DNA of 64,000 nucleotides from Alcanivorax sp. (GCF_014762765.1 NZ_JABURH010000131.1:1-64000), one strand, 5' to 3'. Shown: positions 9,533 to 22,300, counted from the first letter of the stretch. Translations and numbers: made by a program. The notes: a model not told the origin generated them from the letters alone.

Positions 9533-10744
9533 TTATGCGCTGGCGATCGCCTGCAATCCCCGGCTCAAATCCGTCTTGAGGTCATTGACCGATTCCAGGC
9601 CAATAGCAAGACGAATCAGATTTTCGGTGACTCCGGCCCGCTGTTTTTCTTCCTCTTTCACACGCCCATGAGTTGTTGAGGCCGGGTGCGTGATCGTCGT
9701 TTTAACATCTCCCAGATTAGCGGTAATGGAAATCAGCCGGGTGGCATCAATAAAGCGCCAGGCTGCCTGCCGATCCCTGCAGCCTGCGGCATCTTCCACT
9801 TCAATGGACATGACAGCACCATAACCGGACTGCTGTTTACCGGCCAATGCATGTTGGGGGTGATTCTTCAGACCGGCATAGTGCACCCGTACAATGCCTG
9901 GCTGGCTTTCCAGCCACTCGGCCAGCTCCTGGGTGCGGGCACTCTGGGCTTCCATACGCAGCTTCAGTGTCTCCAGGCCCTTCAGGAAGACCCAGGCGTT
10001 AAAAGGGCTCATGCAGGCGCCGGCGGAGCGGACAAAGCCCAGCACTTCTTCCATTTCCGCCTTCGGCCCGACTACCGCACCACCAAGACAACGCCCCTGC
10101 CCGTCCAGATATTTGGTGGCGCTGTGAATAATGATATCTGCTCCCAGCTCCAGGGGTTTCTGCAGGGCCGGGGTGCAGAAGCAATTGTCCACCACCAGCA
10201 AGGCGCCATTGTCGTGGGCCAGTTTGGCCAGGGCACGGATATCGCCGATTTCCGATAGCGGATTGGAGGGCGTTTCCAGATACAGGATCCGGGTTTCCGG
10301 TCGGATTGCCGCTTCCCAGTCCTTCAGGTCGCTCAGATCCACCAGCGAGGTCTCGATACCGAACTTGGCCAGGTATTTGTCAAACACCACATTGGTGGTG
10401 CCGAACACGCTGCGGGAACTGACTATGTGATCGCCCGGTGCCAGCAGGGAAAAGAAGGTGCCACTGATGGCGGCCATGCCGGAGGCAAAAGCCACACAGG
10501 CCTCGCCCCCTTCCAGGGCGGCAAGGCGTTGCTCAAAAGCGCGCACGGTGGGGTTGGTGAAACGGGAATAAATATTACCCGGCTCCTGCCCCCCGAAACG
10601 AGCCGCAGCCTGGGCCGCACTTTCATAGACAAAACTGGACGTCAGGAAAATCGGATCCGAGTGAGCCATCTCGTCCGTACGCAACTGTGCAGTGCGGATA
10701 GCCAGGGTTTCCACATCAAGTTGTGTCGGATCCAGATCGTTCAT
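9533..10744 (-). CDS. metZ: O-succinylhomoserine sulfhydrylase
   Basis: Cys/Met metabolism PLP enzyme: SRFTNPTVRAFEQRLAALEGGE, HSATKYLDGQGRCLGG; adjacent to purF as in pseudomonads. Start taken at MNDLDPTQ. Confidence 0.92.
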   Translation of the reverse strand: MNDLDPTQLDVETLAIRTAQLRTDEMAHSDPIFLTSSFVYESAAQAAARFGGQEPGNIYSRFTNPTVRAFEQRLAALEGGEACVAFASGMAAISGTFFSLLAPGDHIVSSRSVFGTTNVVFDKYLAKFGIETSLVDLSDLKDWEAAIRPETRILYLETPSNPLSEIGDIRALAKLAHDNGALLVVDNCFCTPALQKPLELGADIIIHSATKYLDGQGRCLGGAVVGPKAEMEEVLGFVRSAGACMSPFNAWVFLKGLETLKLRMEAQSARTQELAEWLESQPGIVRVHYAGLKNHPQHALAGKQQSGYGAVMSIEVEDAAGCRDRQAAWRFIDATRLISITANLGDVKTTITHPASTTHGRVKEEEKQRAGVTENLIRLAIGLESVNDLKTDLSRGLQAIASA

Positions 10745-10774
10745 TAATAGCCTCAATTTTCCTTTGGGTCGTGC

Positions 10775-12298
10775 TCAGTTGGTGTTGTGCAAATCGATAA
10801 TCTCGTTATCTGCCAATGCCTGGGTTTTTTCATTGCTGCCCTTGGCCATGTCATTGCGACGTGCTTCGAGACTTGCCAGATACTCTGGTGTGATATTGCC
10901 CGCCAGATACGTTCCATTGAACACGGAACAGTCAAAGGACTCCACCCCGGGATTACCTTCCTTGCAAGTCTCCACCAGATCTTCCAGGTCTTGGTAAATC
11001 AACTTGTCAGCACCGATCAGTTTGCCAATTTCTTCGGTAGTACGCCCATGGGCAATCAGCTCCTGCGCTGCCGGCATATCGATGCCATAGACATTGGGAT
11101 ATTGCACCGCTGGAGCCGCAGAAGCGAAATACACTTTACTGGCACCTGCTTCACGCGCCATCTGGATAATCTCGTTGCATGTCGTTCCACGCACAATGGA
11201 GTCATCCACCAGCAGGACATTCTTCCCCTTGAACTCCAGCTCAATAGCATTGAGTTTCTGGCGAACGGATTTCTTGCGCTGCTGCTGGCCCGGCATGATG
11301 AAGGTACGGCCGATATAGCGATTCTTGATGAAGCCTTCGCGATATTTGACGCCCAGATGGTTGGCCATCTGCAGAGCCGAGGTACGGCTGGTATCAGGAA
11401 TAGGAATCACCACGTCGATATCGTGATCCGGCCATTCACGTTCCACTTTTTCTGCCAGTTTCTCGCCCATGCGCAACCGCGCCTTGTACACCGAAATACC
11501 GTCGATGATTGAATCCGGACGTGCCAGGTATACCTGTTCGAAAATGCACGGGTGCAGGCTGGGATTTTCGGCACATTGGCGGGTGTGCATCTCCCCTTCG
11601 GCGGTGATATAGATGGCTTCGCCCGGTTCCAGATCACGTTCAATATGAAAGCCCAGAGAAGACAATGCCACGGATTCGGAAGCCACCATGTACTCGGGCC
11701 CGTCCGGGGTGTCCTTGCGACCGAAACAGACCGGGCGAATACCGTGGGGGTCACGGAACGCCAGGATGCCATAACCGGTAATCATGGCCACCACCGCATA
11801 AGCCCCTTCCACCCGCTTGTGCACCGCAGCAACGGCATCAAAGATATCGTCCGGTTCCGGCTGCAACTTGCCAAGGCTCTGCAGTTCGTGGGCGAACACA
11901 TTCAACAGCACCTCGGAATCAGAGGTAGTATTGATATGGCGCAGGTCTGCCCGGAAAATATGCTCGGCCAGTTCCTCGGCATTAGTGAGGTTACCGTTGT
12001 GGGCCAGGGTGATGCCGTAGGGGGAATTTACATAAAACGGCTGGGCTTCCGCCGAGCTGGAGCTGCCCGCGGTGGGATAACGTACATGGCCAATCCCCAT
12101 GTTGCCCACCAAGCGGCGCATATGGCGGGTGCGAAACACATCGCGCACCATGCCATTGTCCTTGCGAAGGTAGAGACGGTCTCCATCACAGGTAACGATA
12201 CCGGCTGCATCCTGCCCCCGATGCTGAAGGACTGTCAGCGCATCATAGATACCCTGGTTCACATAGCTATGGCCGACAATGCCCACAATGCCGCACAT
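10775..12298 (-). CDS. purF: Amidophosphoribosyltransferase
   Basis: [35 protein letters not shown]-terminal nucleophile glutaminase, [17 protein letters not shown] loop. Confidence 0.98.
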   Translation of the reverse strand: MCGIVGIVGHSYVNQGIYDALTVLQHRGQDAAGIVTCDGDRLYLRKDNGMVRDVFRTRHMRRLVGNMGIGHVRYPTAGSSSSAEAQPFYVNSPYGITLAHNGNLTNAEELAEHIFRADLRHINTTSDSEVLLNVFAHELQSLGKLQPEPDDIFDAVAAVHKRVEGAYAVVAMITGYGILAFRDPHGIRPVCFGRKDTPDGPEYMVASESVALSSLGFHIERDLEPGEAIYITAEGEMHTRQCAENPSLHPCIFEQVYLARPDSIIDGISVYKARLRMGEKLAEKVEREWPDHDIDVVIPIPDTSRTSALQMANHLGVKYREGFIKNRYIGRTFIMPGQQQRKKSVRQKLNAIELEFKGKNVLLVDDSIVRGTTCNEIIQMAREAGASKVYFASAAPAVQYPNVYGIDMPAAQELIAHGRTTEEIGKLIGADKLIYQDLEDLVETCKEGNPGVESFDCSVFNGTYLAGNITPEYLASLEARRNDMAKGSNEKTQALADNEIIDLHNTN

Positions 12299-12364
12299 GG
12301 TACTTTCCTCTCGTTAGGGCCTGTTAACACCTTCAATATGAAGATGCTTACAGTCCCTCGTTGC

Positions 12365-12850
12365 TTATACGTTCATGACCAGGGCGAGTAGCTTCTCACC
12401 CATGTCCCGGGTCCACGCTTCCATCATGACCAGATGCGGAACCAGAGTGGATTCTTGCCACCATGGGTCGGCACCAAACAGATGCCGCCCCAGGGCTACC
12501 AGCACGACCATCAGCAGCACCCCGCGCAGAGCGCCGAAGACCATGCCCAGCAATCGATCGGTACTGCTCAGCCCGGTGACACGGATCAGCTCACCAAGCA
12601 GATGGTTAATGAGGGCGCCGACCACCAGCGTCAAAACAAACAGCAGGCCGAAAGCAACGGCGGCACGGAGACTGGGAGTAGCGATCTGATCCTGAAGAAG
12701 AAGATCCAGGGCCGGACTGAACAGGCGCGCGATAATAAAGGCCGCCACCCAGGTGAGCAACGAAAAGGCTTCGCGAGTGAAGCCTCGGCGCACGCTCAGC
12801 AAAGCAGAAATTGCGATGACGATCAGAATGATGGCGTCTGCCAGATTCAT
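12365..12850 (-). CDS. cvpA: Colicin V production protein family (CvpA)
   Basis: NLADAIILIVIAISALLSVRRGFTREAFSLLTWVAAFIIA, directly upstream of purF. Confidence 0.95.
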   Translation of the reverse strand: MNLADAIILIVIAISALLSVRRGFTREAFSLLTWVAAFIIARLFSPALDLLLQDQIATPSLRAAVAFGLLFVLTLVVGALINHLLGELIRVTGLSSTDRLLGMVFGALRGVLLMVVLVALGRHLFGADPWWQESTLVPHLVMMEAWTRDMGEKLLALVMNV

Positions 12851-12998
12851 GTAAAGCGTGCTCTCGCCGGCGGATAAACGCTTGTCCCGAGGTGATTTGC
12901 AGCCCTTGTCAGCCGCAAGCCACCCGGGAAATTCAGGGTGCGAAGTTTAACAGAGGCCGAACCACTTGCCCATGGATACAGCCAGTGGATGGTGGCAA

Positions 12999-13643
12999 TC
13001 AGGGCGCGTAGATCCGCACCAGCCCCTTGAAGCCGAAACGGCTGTCATCCGCCAGCTGCTGGCGGGTTCGCTCGGCATCCTTCTTGTGGATTTCCGGCCC
13101 CACCATGACACGATGAACGACCTTGCCCTGGTGACTATCGGTTTCACTATAGGCCCGATATCCGGCGGCTTTCAGCTTGTCCACAACGCCGGCCGCATTA
13201 TCAGCGCTGGAATAACTGCCCACCTGGACCACAAAACCGGCCAGAACAGGCCCGTCATCCGGAGCCACCGGGGGCGGTACCGGGGCATCGTCGACCAGCG
13301 GCTCGCTCTCGCTGTCTTCACGGGCAACCCCCGCAGACTTCTCGGTACTGCCCGCCTCGGTTTGCAGCTGCTCTTCTGCGGTCTCCTGGACCTCCTGGCG
13401 CTCAGACTGGATACGTTCCGCCGCCGCGTTTTCCATCTTTTCAGATACTACCGGTTCCACATTCACCGCCGTCATCTCCGGCTGATCCGGTATTTGCATA
13501 TCCAGCGCATTGCGAATCTGTTCCGGTGACCGGAACACAAAGGGCGCCAGCACGGCGGCCAGAACCAACAACAAGACAATGCCGATAATGCGCTGGCGGG
13601 TTCGTTTATCCACCTTGCTCTCCACTGACTCTTGCTTCTGCAA
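12999..13643 (-). CDS. SPOR domain protein (DedD-like)
   Basis: Single N-terminal TM, low-complexity linker, C-terminal GFVVQVGSYSSADNAAGVVDKLKAAGYRAYSE...VMVGPE SPOR domain; between folC and cvpA. Confidence 0.92.
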   Translation of the reverse strand: MQKQESVESKVDKRTRQRIIGIVLLLVLAAVLAPFVFRSPEQIRNALDMQIPDQPEMTAVNVEPVVSEKMENAAAERIQSERQEVQETAEEQLQTEAGSTEKSAGVAREDSESEPLVDDAPVPPPVAPDDGPVLAGFVVQVGSYSSADNAAGVVDKLKAAGYRAYSETDSHQGKVVHRVMVGPEIHKKDAERTRQQLADDSRFGFKGLVRIYAP

Positions 13644-14850
13644 CGGTATAGAAAGACCCGAAGATTAGCACCTGATCGTCACGCTGTGCAGCATCAAGGG
13701 CGCCCTGCAGTGCCTCGGCGACACTGCCATACTGGCGACAGGATGCCTGCGACGGCAAAGCAGCCGCCAGCCTGGCGGGCGATGCCGCCCGTGCCATGGC
13801 CGGCGCAGCCAGATGCCAGTTCACTGGCTGACCGGCAAATAACGCCACCACCTCATCAATGGGCTTGTCCGCCATCATCCCGAACACCAGGTGCCGCTGA
13901 CCCTCACAGGAGGGCAACAGCTGCAGAAAGCGGGTCACCGCCGGCAGGTTGTGGCCCACGTCAAACCAGCAGGCACGCCCCTGCAACTGTAGGAACTCGC
14001 AACGCCCGAACAGGGTTACATCCGCCACTGCCGCACAGTCCTGGGCATCAACCCGAACTCCGGCCAGGATGAGCGCCTGACAGGCGGTCGCCAAGTTATC
14101 CCGGCCCAAGGTTACCTTGCCGGGAAAGGCCAGCTCCCGCCCATCAGCGAGCGTTAAGCCCTGCTGATCGAGGCAGAAATCACGGCCGGCAAAGACTGGC
14201 TCCGCCGCATACTGTTTTGCCAGGGCCGGCAGGTTTTCCGGCCAGTCCGCCTCACCGAAGACCAGCGGCCTGCCGGGGCGGGCAATGCCGCACTTTTCGC
14301 CGGCAATGGCCTCGCGGGTCTCGCCCAGCCAGTCCTGATGATCAAGCCCCACCGAGGTGACAACAGCCACATCCGGGTCGACGATATTCACCGCATCAAG
14401 CCGGCCCCCAAGCCCCACTTCCAGCAGCACCAAGTCCGCCCCGCTTTGTCGGAACAACCACAGGGCCGCCAGGGTACTGAACTCGAAGTAGGTCAGGGAA
14501 ATGTCCAGGCGAGCCTGCTCCACCTGTGCAAACGCATCACAGAGCTGCTGGTCCGAAGCCAGCCCATCGGGCAGGCGGACACGCTCATTGAAGCGATGCA
14601 GATGAGGAGAGGTGTAAAGACAGACTCGACGGCCATGGCGCTCAGCCAGGGCCTGCATAAGGCGCAGGGTGGAACCTTTGCCATTAGTGCCGGCCACGGT
14701 GATTACCGGTACCGGCATTGTATCCACCCCAAGGCGGTGGGCTACCTGGCGAATACGCTCCAGGCCCAGTTCGATTTCGGTGGGGTGCATGGCCTCGATC
14801 CGCTCCAGCCAGGCGGCCAGAGCGGAAGCGGCAGAGTCTTCAGTCATCAA
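13606..14850 (-). CDS. folC: Bifunctional folylpolyglutamate/dihydrofolate synthase
   Basis: [56 protein letters not shown]. Confidence 0.96.
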   Translation of the reverse strand: MMTEDSAASALAAWLERIEAMHPTEIELGLERIRQVAHRLGVDTMPVPVITVAGTNGKGSTLRLMQALAERHGRRVCLYTSPHLHRFNERVRLPDGLASDQQLCDAFAQVEQARLDISLTYFEFSTLAALWLFRQSGADLVLLEVGLGGRLDAVNIVDPDVAVVTSVGLDHQDWLGETREAIAGEKCGIARPGRPLVFGEADWPENLPALAKQYAAEPVFAGRDFCLDQQGLTLADGRELAFPGKVTLGRDNLATACQALILAGVRVDAQDCAAVADVTLFGRCEFLQLQGRACWFDVGHNLPAVTRFLQLLPSCEGQRHLVFGMMADKPIDEVVALFAGQPVNWHLAAPAMARAASPARLAAALPSQASCRQYGSVAEALQGALDAAQRDDQVLIFGSFYTVAEARVSGEQGG

Positions 14851-15721
14851 CAGTCTGTAGGGGCCAGCCCATCATGTTCGCCAGCAGGCGATGCAGGGTA
14901 TCGCGCATATCATGGCGGGCTACGATCATGTCGATGGCACCGTGATCCAGCAGGAATTCGCTGCGCTGGAACCCTTCCGGCAATTTCTGCCGCACGGTCT
15001 GTTCGATCACCCGGGGCCCGGCAAAGCCGATCAGCGCGTTGGGTTCGGCCACATTCACATCTCCGAGCATGGCGAGGGATGCGGAAACGCCGCCGTAAAC
15101 CGGATCGGTAAGTACGGAGATAAACGGCAGGCCCGCCTGACGCATCTTTTCAAGCGCCGCGCTGGTCTTGGCCATCTGCATCAGGGAAAACAGGGCTTCC
15201 TGCATGCGCGCCCCACCACTGGCGGAAAAACACACCAGCGGCAACTTTTGCTCAAGACACACATCCACGGCACGAACAAAACGCTCGCCGACCACGGAGC
15301 CCATGGAGCCGCCCATGAAGTTAAATTCGAAGGCACAGGCCACCAGAGGCTCTCCGTGCAATGTGCCTTTCAGGGCAATCAGCGCGTCGTTTTCTTCAGT
15401 GGCTTTCTGGGCAGCAACCAGACGGTCCTTGTATTTCTTGGAGTCCTTGAACTTGAGACGGTCTACCGGTGCCAGTTCCGTACCGATTTCCGTCTGTGCC
15501 CCTTCGTCCAGAAACAACTTGAGCCGCCGCCGGGCATTGATACGCAAGTGATGTTCACACTTCGGGCAAACATCCATGTTGCGGTCCAGTTCGGGCCGGT
15601 ACACCACCCCGTCGCAGCGTGGGCACTTACGCCACAGCCCCTCAGGAATATTGTTACGCCGGTTTTCCTGGGGGCGACGTACTGCAGGCAGGATTTTCTC
15701 CAGCCAGTTGCTGTTGCTCAT
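14840..15721 (-). CDS. accD: Acetyl-CoA carboxylase carboxyltransferase subunit beta
   Basis: Zn ribbon [51 protein letters not shown]. Confidence 0.98.
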   Translation of the reverse strand: MSNSNWLEKILPAVRRPQENRRNNIPEGLWRKCPRCDGVVYRPELDRNMDVCPKCEHHLRINARRRLKLFLDEGAQTEIGTELAPVDRLKFKDSKKYKDRLVAAQKATEENDALIALKGTLHGEPLVACAFEFNFMGGSMGSVVGERFVRAVDVCLEQKLPLVCFSASGGARMQEALFSLMQMAKTSAALEKMRQAGLPFISVLTDPVYGGVSASLAMLGDVNVAEPNALIGFAGPRVIEQTVRQKLPEGFQRSEFLLDHGAIDMIVARHDMRDTLHRLLANMMGWPLQTVDD

Positions 15722-15733
15722 GCAAAGGTCCCG

Positions 15734-16537
15734 TTAGTGATCCATAGCCTTGCGCATGGCGGCCAGTATGTCGCTGATGGCCGTGTTGATGGCCTCCGGG
15801 TTATCCGGATTGGCAGCGATCTGGTTCACCAGGGCACTGCCGACGACCACACCATCGGACACCCGGCTCACCGCCTGCGCAGATTCAGCGTCTTTGATAC
15901 CAAAGCCTACACCAATGGGCAATTGGGCAAGGTTGCGAATTGTTTCAACCCGGCCGGCCACCTCATCCACATTCAGTGATGCGGAGCCGGTCACCCCTTT
16001 CAGGGAGACGTAATACAGGTAGCCGGAACCGGCCTTACCAATCAGCTTGATACGGGCATCCGAAGTGGTCGGCGCCACCAGGAAAATCATGTCCAGCTCG
16101 TGGGTATCCATCACCGGTTTGATTTCCAGCGCTTCTTCCGGCGGCAGGTCCACCAGCAGAATGCCATCCACGCCGGCCTGTGAGGCAGCCTTCGCAAAGC
16201 TTTCGTAGCCAAGCGCTTCCACCGGGTTCAGATAGCCCATCAGTACCACCGGGGTCCGGGTATCGCGCTCGCGGAACTCCTTGACCATGGCCAGTACATC
16301 ATGGGTGGAGGTGCCATGGGCCAGGGCCCGTTCACAGGCCTTCTGAATCACCGGACCATCGGCCATGGGATCCGAGAAAGGTACGCCCAGCTCAATGATG
16401 TCGGCACCGGCTTCTACCATGGCGTGCATCAGTGGCACCGTCACTTTCTTGCTAGGATCGCCGGCGGTGACAAAGGGTATCAGGGCCTTGCGTTTCTGCT
16501 CGGCCAGCCGCTGAAAACAGCTTTCTATACGACGCAT
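15734..16537 (-). CDS. trpA: Tryptophan synthase alpha subunit
   Basis: [37 protein letters not shown]. Confidence 0.98.
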   Translation of the reverse strand: MRRIESCFQRLAEQKRKALIPFVTAGDPSKKVTVPLMHAMVEAGADIIELGVPFSDPMADGPVIQKACERALAHGTSTHDVLAMVKEFRERDTRTPVVLMGYLNPVEALGYESFAKAASQAGVDGILLVDLPPEEALEIKPVMDTHELDMIFLVAPTTSDARIKLIGKAGSGYLYYVSLKGVTGSASLNVDEVAGRVETIRNLAQLPIGVGFGIKDAESAQAVSRVSDGVVVGSALVNQIAANPDNPEAINTAISDILAAMRKAMDH

Positions 16538-16546
16538 TACTGCTCC

Positions 16547-17758
16547 TTAAAATTCAATGCCATCGATGGCGGCGACAGTCAGAATGTCCTTATCCCCACG
16601 ACCGGACAGATTCACAACAATATTCTGATCCGGTGACATGGTCGGAGCCAGTTTGCGCGCGTAGGCCAGCGCATGGGCCGACTCCAGAGCCGGCATGATT
16701 CCCTCTACCCGGGTCAGCTCACGGAACGCCGAGAGGGCCTCTTTGTCATCCGCGGACACATAGTTAACCCGACCCAGATCTTTCAACCAGGCGTGTTCCG
16801 GGCCGACGCCTGGATAATCCAGGCCGGCGGACACGGAATGGGTTTCGATGATCTGGCCGTTATCGTCTTCCATCAGGTAAGTACGGTTACCGTGCAGCAC
16901 ACCCGGGCGCCCGGCGCTCAGCGGTGCCGCATGACGTCCAGTTGCAATGCCGTCACCGGCGGCTTCCACACCGTACATGGCCACGTCATCGTCATTGAGG
17001 AAGGGATGGAAAAGGCCAATGGCGTTGGAGCCCCCCCCCACACACGCGACCAGTGCATCCGGCAGTTTGCCGGCCTGCTTCAGGCTCTGCTCACGGGCTT
17101 CACGACCGATCACGCACTGGAAATCGCGCACCAGTAGCGGATACGGATGCGGACCTGCCACGGTGCCGATGATGTAGAAAGTGTCATCCACATTGGTGAC
17201 CCAGTCACGCATGGCCTCATTCATGGCATCTTTCAGGGTTTTCGAGCCGGACGTGACCGGAATCACCTCGGCGCCCAGCAGCTTCATGCGGTAAACGTTG
17301 AGCTTTTGCCGCTCCACATCCTCGGCCCCCATGTAGACCTGGCACTTGAGCCCCAGCCGGGCTGCCACGGTGGCAGTTGCCACACCGTGCTGCCCTGCCC
17401 CGGTTTCAGCAATCACCCGCGGCTTGCCCATATGCTTGGCAAGCAGAGCCTGACCGATGGTGTTGTTCACCTTGTGGGCACCCGTGTGATTCAGGTCCTC
17501 ACGCTTGAGCCAGATCTGTGCCCCGCCAAGCTGCTTCGACCATCGCTCCGCCAGATACAGCGGAGACGGGCGGCCAACATAGTGGGCCAGATCGTAGTCG
17601 AAATCCGCACGGAATTGCGGATCATCCTTAAGACGCTCATACATGGCGGCCAGATCATCCAGAGCCCCCATCAGGGTCTCGGAAACAAAACAGCCGCCGA
17701 ACTGGCCAAAATGGCCTCGGGCGTCAGGAAAAGCAGAAAAATCAGGGCGTTCAGACAC
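16547..17758 (-). CDS. trpB: Tryptophan synthase beta subunit
   Basis: [42 protein letters not shown]. Confidence 0.98.
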   Translation of the reverse strand: MSERPDFSAFPDARGHFGQFGGCFVSETLMGALDDLAAMYERLKDDPQFRADFDYDLAHYVGRPSPLYLAERWSKQLGGAQIWLKREDLNHTGAHKVNNTIGQALLAKHMGKPRVIAETGAGQHGVATATVAARLGLKCQVYMGAEDVERQKLNVYRMKLLGAEVIPVTSGSKTLKDAMNEAMRDWVTNVDDTFYIIGTVAGPHPYPLLVRDFQCVIGREAREQSLKQAGKLPDALVACVGGGSNAIGLFHPFLNDDDVAMYGVEAAGDGIATGRHAAPLSAGRPGVLHGNRTYLMEDDNGQIIETHSVSAGLDYPGVGPEHAWLKDLGRVNYVSADDKEALSAFRELTRVEGIMPALESAHALAYARKLAPTMSPDQNIVVNLSGRGDKDILTVAAIDGIEF

Positions 17759-18407
17759 CAGCTACTCCTCGTATTTTCGCACTTTTGATAAAGGCGCGGA
17801 TGGCGGAGTGATCCTTGATCCCACCGCTGCGGCCGCCCTGAACAGTCTTCTGCTCAACACCGCCGCTGACATCCACCGCCCATGGCCGCACCTGTGCCAC
17901 GGCATCGGCCACATTACCCGGGTGCAGGCCACCGGCCAGTACCACGGGAAGAGGCAGATCTTTTGGCAATCTGCCCCAGTTAAACGTTTCCCCGGTGCCA
18001 CCTGGCACACCAGGTACATAGCTATCTACCAGCAACCCTGCCGCCTCCCGGTATTGCTCCGAGCAGCGATACAGATCCACATCGTCTTTCATTCGCACCG
18101 CCTTGATCCAAGGGCGCGAAAAGCGGGTACAGAACTGTGCGGATTCATCACCATGAAACTGCAGCAGATCCAGCGGCACCTGGGCCAGCACATGGTCGAT
18201 GGCAGCTTGTGACGCATTCACGAACAAACCGACAGTAGTCACGAACGGGGGGAGGCTGGCACAGATTGCCGCCGCCCGGGCGACCGTAACGTAACGGGGG
18301 CTGGGCTCGTAAAACACCAGACCAATGGCATCAGCACCGGCGCTTGCTGCCGCCAGTCCATCCTCGATGCGGGTGATGCCACAGATTTTGACCCGGGGTA
18401 TGGCCAT
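17751..18407 (-). CDS. trpF: Phosphoribosylanthranilate isomerase
   Basis: [54 protein letters not shown]. Confidence 0.97.
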   Translation of the reverse strand: MAIPRVKICGITRIEDGLAAASAGADAIGLVFYEPSPRYVTVARAAAICASLPPFVTTVGLFVNASQAAIDHVLAQVPLDLLQFHGDESAQFCTRFSRPWIKAVRMKDDVDLYRCSEQYREAAGLLVDSYVPGVPGGTGETFNWGRLPKDLPLPVVLAGGLHPGNVADAVAQVRPWAVDVSGGVEQKTVQGGRSGGIKDHSAIRAFIKSAKIRGVAGV

Positions 18408-18492
18408 GGGTTCTCCAGTGTATCAAAAGCCCGGCGAATTAGGGATGTTTCGGGGCATTAGCAATAAACCATTCACCACTGCCCGATGTTCA

Positions 18493-19296
18493 TTATGCCT
18501 CAAGGGAATGCGGCAACCACAGGGGGCCAAGCGGCTCTCTGGGTAGATCGAAATGATCCGGGTATTCGATATCCACGAGATAGAGGCCAAATGGTGGTGC
18601 TGTTGCTGCCCCCTTGCGGCGATCCTTCGATTCAAGCACCTCTCTAGCCCAGCGTGCTGGCCGCTTCCCAGCCCCGATAGTCATCAGCACACCCGCTATA
18701 TTACGCACCATATGCATCAAGAAGGCGTTAGCATGGGCTTCCAGAACGATCACCTTGCCATATTCGTACAGTTTCAGGCTGTGTAGCGTCTTGTGCGGTG
18801 ACTTCGCCTGACAATGCACACTACGATAAGCGGTGAAATCATGACTGCCGACCAGACAGGAAGCTGCTTCACGCATAGCATCCAGATTCAGCGGCCGGTA
18901 ATTCCAGGTCACCTGATTTCGGAACAGGGCCGGCGGGCGCGAGTGATTGTAGATCACGTAACGATAACGACGACTGACCGCAGAAAAACGGGCATGGAAT
19001 TCCTCACTCACTGGAGTGGCCCAGCGCACGGTCACATCCCGCGGCAGATTGGTATTGCCTCCCATGATCCAGCTTTTCATCTCCCGGGGTGAATCAGAGT
19101 CAAAATGCACCACCTGACCAGTGCCGTGCACGCCCGCATCGGTGCGACCGGCACAGACCACCGCCACCGGGTGATCAGCCACTTTCGACAACGCCTTTTC
19201 AAGACATTCCTGCACGGTTCTGACACCGGCCTGCTGGGTCTGCCAGCCGCGAAAGTCGGTACCGTCGTATTCAATTCCCAGGGCGATGCGGGCCAT
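18493..19296 (-). CDS. truA: tRNA pseudouridine38-40 synthase
   Basis: IALGIEYDGTDFRGWQTQ, CAGRTDAGVHGTGQVVHF. Confidence 0.97.
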   Translation of the reverse strand: MARIALGIEYDGTDFRGWQTQQAGVRTVQECLEKALSKVADHPVAVVCAGRTDAGVHGTGQVVHFDSDSPREMKSWIMGGNTNLPRDVTVRWATPVSEEFHARFSAVSRRYRYVIYNHSRPPALFRNQVTWNYRPLNLDAMREAASCLVGSHDFTAYRSVHCQAKSPHKTLHSLKLYEYGKVIVLEAHANAFLMHMVRNIAGVLMTIGAGKRPARWAREVLESKDRRKGAATAPPFGLYLVDIEYPDHFDLPREPLGPLWLPHSLEA

Positions 19297-19306
19297 GGTT
19301 CCACCA

Positions 19307-19349
19307 AAACAAAAAGGGGGCGATACCTTAAGGCATCGCCCCCTTTTTT
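19307..19349 (-). terminator. Rho-independent terminator after fimV
   Basis: AAAAAGGGGGCGATACCTTAAGGCATCGCCCCCTTTTTT hairpin with U-run on the minus strand, just downstream of the fimV stop. Confidence 0.85.
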
Positions 19350-19364
19350 CCTAGCGCAGGACGA

Positions 19365-22300
19365 TCAGCCAACCTGCCCCATCAGCTCACGAGCTTCCGC
19401 CTGCTGTTGGTCGCTACCTTCGGAAATCACCTCGTTGAGGATATCGCGGGCACCTTCCGTGTCCCCCATGTCGATATAGGCCTTGGCCAGATCCAGCTTG
19501 GTGGCGTTTTCGTCGGTCTCTCCGAGGAAGTCGAAATCATCCTCGTCTCCCAACACGTCGCTGTCTGTCTGGGGTGCAGGAGACGGCTCAATATCGTCTA
19601 CCGGCTCAGCGGCAGCAGCCGGGGCTTCCGGTTCAGGCTCAGGAATCGGCGCTTCGGACGGTGACGCTTCCTGAACCGGCTCTTCATCCAGAGACAAACT
19701 GTCGTCCTGATCGTCCAGCTGCAGGTCATCGTCACCCAGCAGATCTTCCAGAGAAGTGGCCTGCTCGGACGCCGGGGTCGGCTCATCAGCGGGCATCTCC
19801 AGATCCAGATCGGCAAGATCATCCTTGTCGTCAGTGTCCGCAGAACCGGCCAGGGATTTCTCCGCCGCATCCAGTTCCAGGTCCAGGTCCGTCAGGGTGT
19901 CATCCGTACTGTTACCAGAGTCTCCGTCCAGGTCCAGATCATCCAGGGAAAGATCCAGTTCTTCCTTGCTGTCTTCGCTGTCGCCAGACTCATCGAACTC
20001 GAGACTCATATCATCCAGGTTCAGATCACCGTATTCGGTATCATCGCCGATGGACGAAGAGCTGACATCGTCAAATTCCAGCACCGGGCTGGCACCCAGA
20101 GACTTCTTGTCGGCGTCTGACAGAGGCGTTTCCTGCTCAGCTTGGGTCTTGCTGTCGTCCTCAAAATCCAGGCTGAAATCATCATCCAGCGAGGCCGTAT
20201 CCCCGGAAGGATCCAGCATCAGGGTGTGATCTTCACTGTCGCTATCCTCATCAGCATCCAGCTCGAAATCGAAATCGGCCAGCTGGTCGCCCTGCTCCTC
20301 TTTTTCCTGATCACTTGAGGCAATGGAGAATGCTTCTGCTTCCGGCTCATCCGCCTGCATGGTGGGCACATCGTCACCCAGATCGGAAGAGAGCCCCATT
20401 TCAAGATCATCCAGGGACAACGCATCATCATCGCGGTCTGAGGCCTGTGAAGGCACACTACCTCCCAGACGAGCGATGGCTTGATCCACCTCAGGGGAGG
20501 TACCGGCAAAAATGCTGGTCTGCTGCCGGAAAGCAGCATCGTCATTCATTTCCTTGAGCAGCTCCAGCAAACGGACTTTCAGATCGGCTCGCTGGGGATG
20601 CTTGTTGATCTCGTTGCGCAGGAAGTCAACCGCCTGCGGGTAGCGACCATAGGCCACATAGACTTCTACGTCCTCCAGCGGATCCTGGCTGCTGCCCTGC
20701 TCCGGCACTTCGGCTTCGTCATCCTGCTCACTCACTGCGCCTGCAGCGACATCATCATCATCGAGATTGAGCCCGAATTCATCCTGGCCTTCATCATTCA
20801 GGTCTTCAAACAGAGCACCACTAGCCTCTTCATCAGCATCATCTTTCTTCTTGCCGCGCAGCAGCAGGAAGAGCAACACCAGAATGGCAATCAGCGCCAG
20901 GCCGATATACATCAGGTTATCCAGCAAGAGATCGACAATGCCGCCCTGCTGTTGGGCAGGAGGCTGTGCAGGCGCAACCGGCTTGGGCTTGGCCACCTCC
21001 GGCGTTTTTTCAACCTCAGCTTCCCCATCAGCAGCCACGACATCGGCGCCTTCCAGCTGTTCAGAGGACTCAGTGCTCTCTACGCCCTCGGCAGCATCGC
21101 CGGCGACATCCGTATCCGTTGCTGTCTCAGACGCATTGGCATCGGCTGTGGCGTCAGAGTCGGCGCCCTGCTTGGGTTCAGTGGATTCCTGATCGGCAGC
21201 CGCCATATCAACGTCACCGCCAGCAGAGCCATCATCCAAGGCTGTCACTTCAGATTCGGTCGGCTCATCCATCAACGGGTCATCACCTTCCACGGCGACA
21301 CCCTGATCTTCGCGCAGCTTTCGGAGCTCTTCCTGCAACTGGGCAATCTGATCGTTACGCAGTTTCAGCAGTTGCTCGCTGGTGCGGGTCTGCGCCTCCA
21401 GATCATCAAGGCGGGATTTCAGCTCAGAGTTTTCGCGGTCAAGACGGTCCAGGTTTTCGTCACGAATCGCCAACTCATTCTCAAGCACGGCGGTATTAGC
21501 GCTGCCGTCACGAGCTGAGCCAGTGCTGTCACCATCATCCACACCGGCAGTAGATTCCGGAGAAACCAGTTTCACCTGGCCGGTGGTCGGCCCCGACTCA
21601 TTGTCGTCGCTGTCGGCGACCTGACGACTGCCATCCAGCTGTGCGCGTTGCTGAGGTGCCTGAATACCACGGGCCTCCAGCATCTCGCGCCATTTCCGAT
21701 TCTGGTCAGCCACTTCCACGATGGCACTGCGGGTGGAGATATTGCGCACTTCCTGTTCGTTAGGGATACGAAGCACCGTGCCTTCCCTAACCAGATTGAC
21801 GTTATTGTTGATAAAGGCATCAGAATTCATGGTCTGGATAGCGACCAGCATCTGCTGCACAGACACACTTTCTGCCGGGCGATTATCCAGGGCGATACGC
21901 CACATGGTGTCGGACGCCTTCACCGTATAAGTGTTGCGCTGGCCTGTGTCGGCCACCGGTTGGCCACTAACCGTAGCCGGGCTGCTGGATTCCGGTGACG
22001 TTGCTTGCGTCGGTGGTTGCGCGGCAGGACCACTCGGAGCGGATTGAGGTTCCTGCTCACTGCGACTAACCGGTTGCGGGACCCGGCTAATGGTTGGCGC
22101 AGTGGTAGCGGCGCTGTCAGCATAGCTGGGGGGATCCAGCAACACCGTGTACTCACGCATCAAGCGACCGGTGGGCCAGAGAAATTCCACCAGAAAATTC
22201 AGATAGGGTTCGCGAACCGGCTGATCCGTGGTGATATGCAACAACGCTTTATCACCGGCCTGGAGCTCAACCGCGAAATCCATGCGGTTGAGAAAATAGG

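Noticed and set aside
13606-13643. 38-bp overlap of folC and the SPOR gene considered as a frameshift
   Set aside because: Both frames end and begin with normal family-consistent termini. Modest overlaps are common in this operon.
14891-15979. 362-aa plus-strand ORF antisense to accD/trpA
   Set aside because: Spans two well-supported minus-strand genes and has no recognisable domain.
19483-20229. Repetitive Asp/Ser-rich DNA considered as a tandem repeat or CRISPR-like array
   Set aside because: Repeats are protein-level LDxLDL motifs with divergent codons and irregular spacing. There are no constant DNA repeats or unique spacers of uniform length.
20481-21518. 345-aa plus-strand ORF antisense to fimV
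   Set aside because: Arises from the acidic Asp/Glu-rich repeat region of fimV read in antisense; hydrophobic low-complexity product with no RBS.
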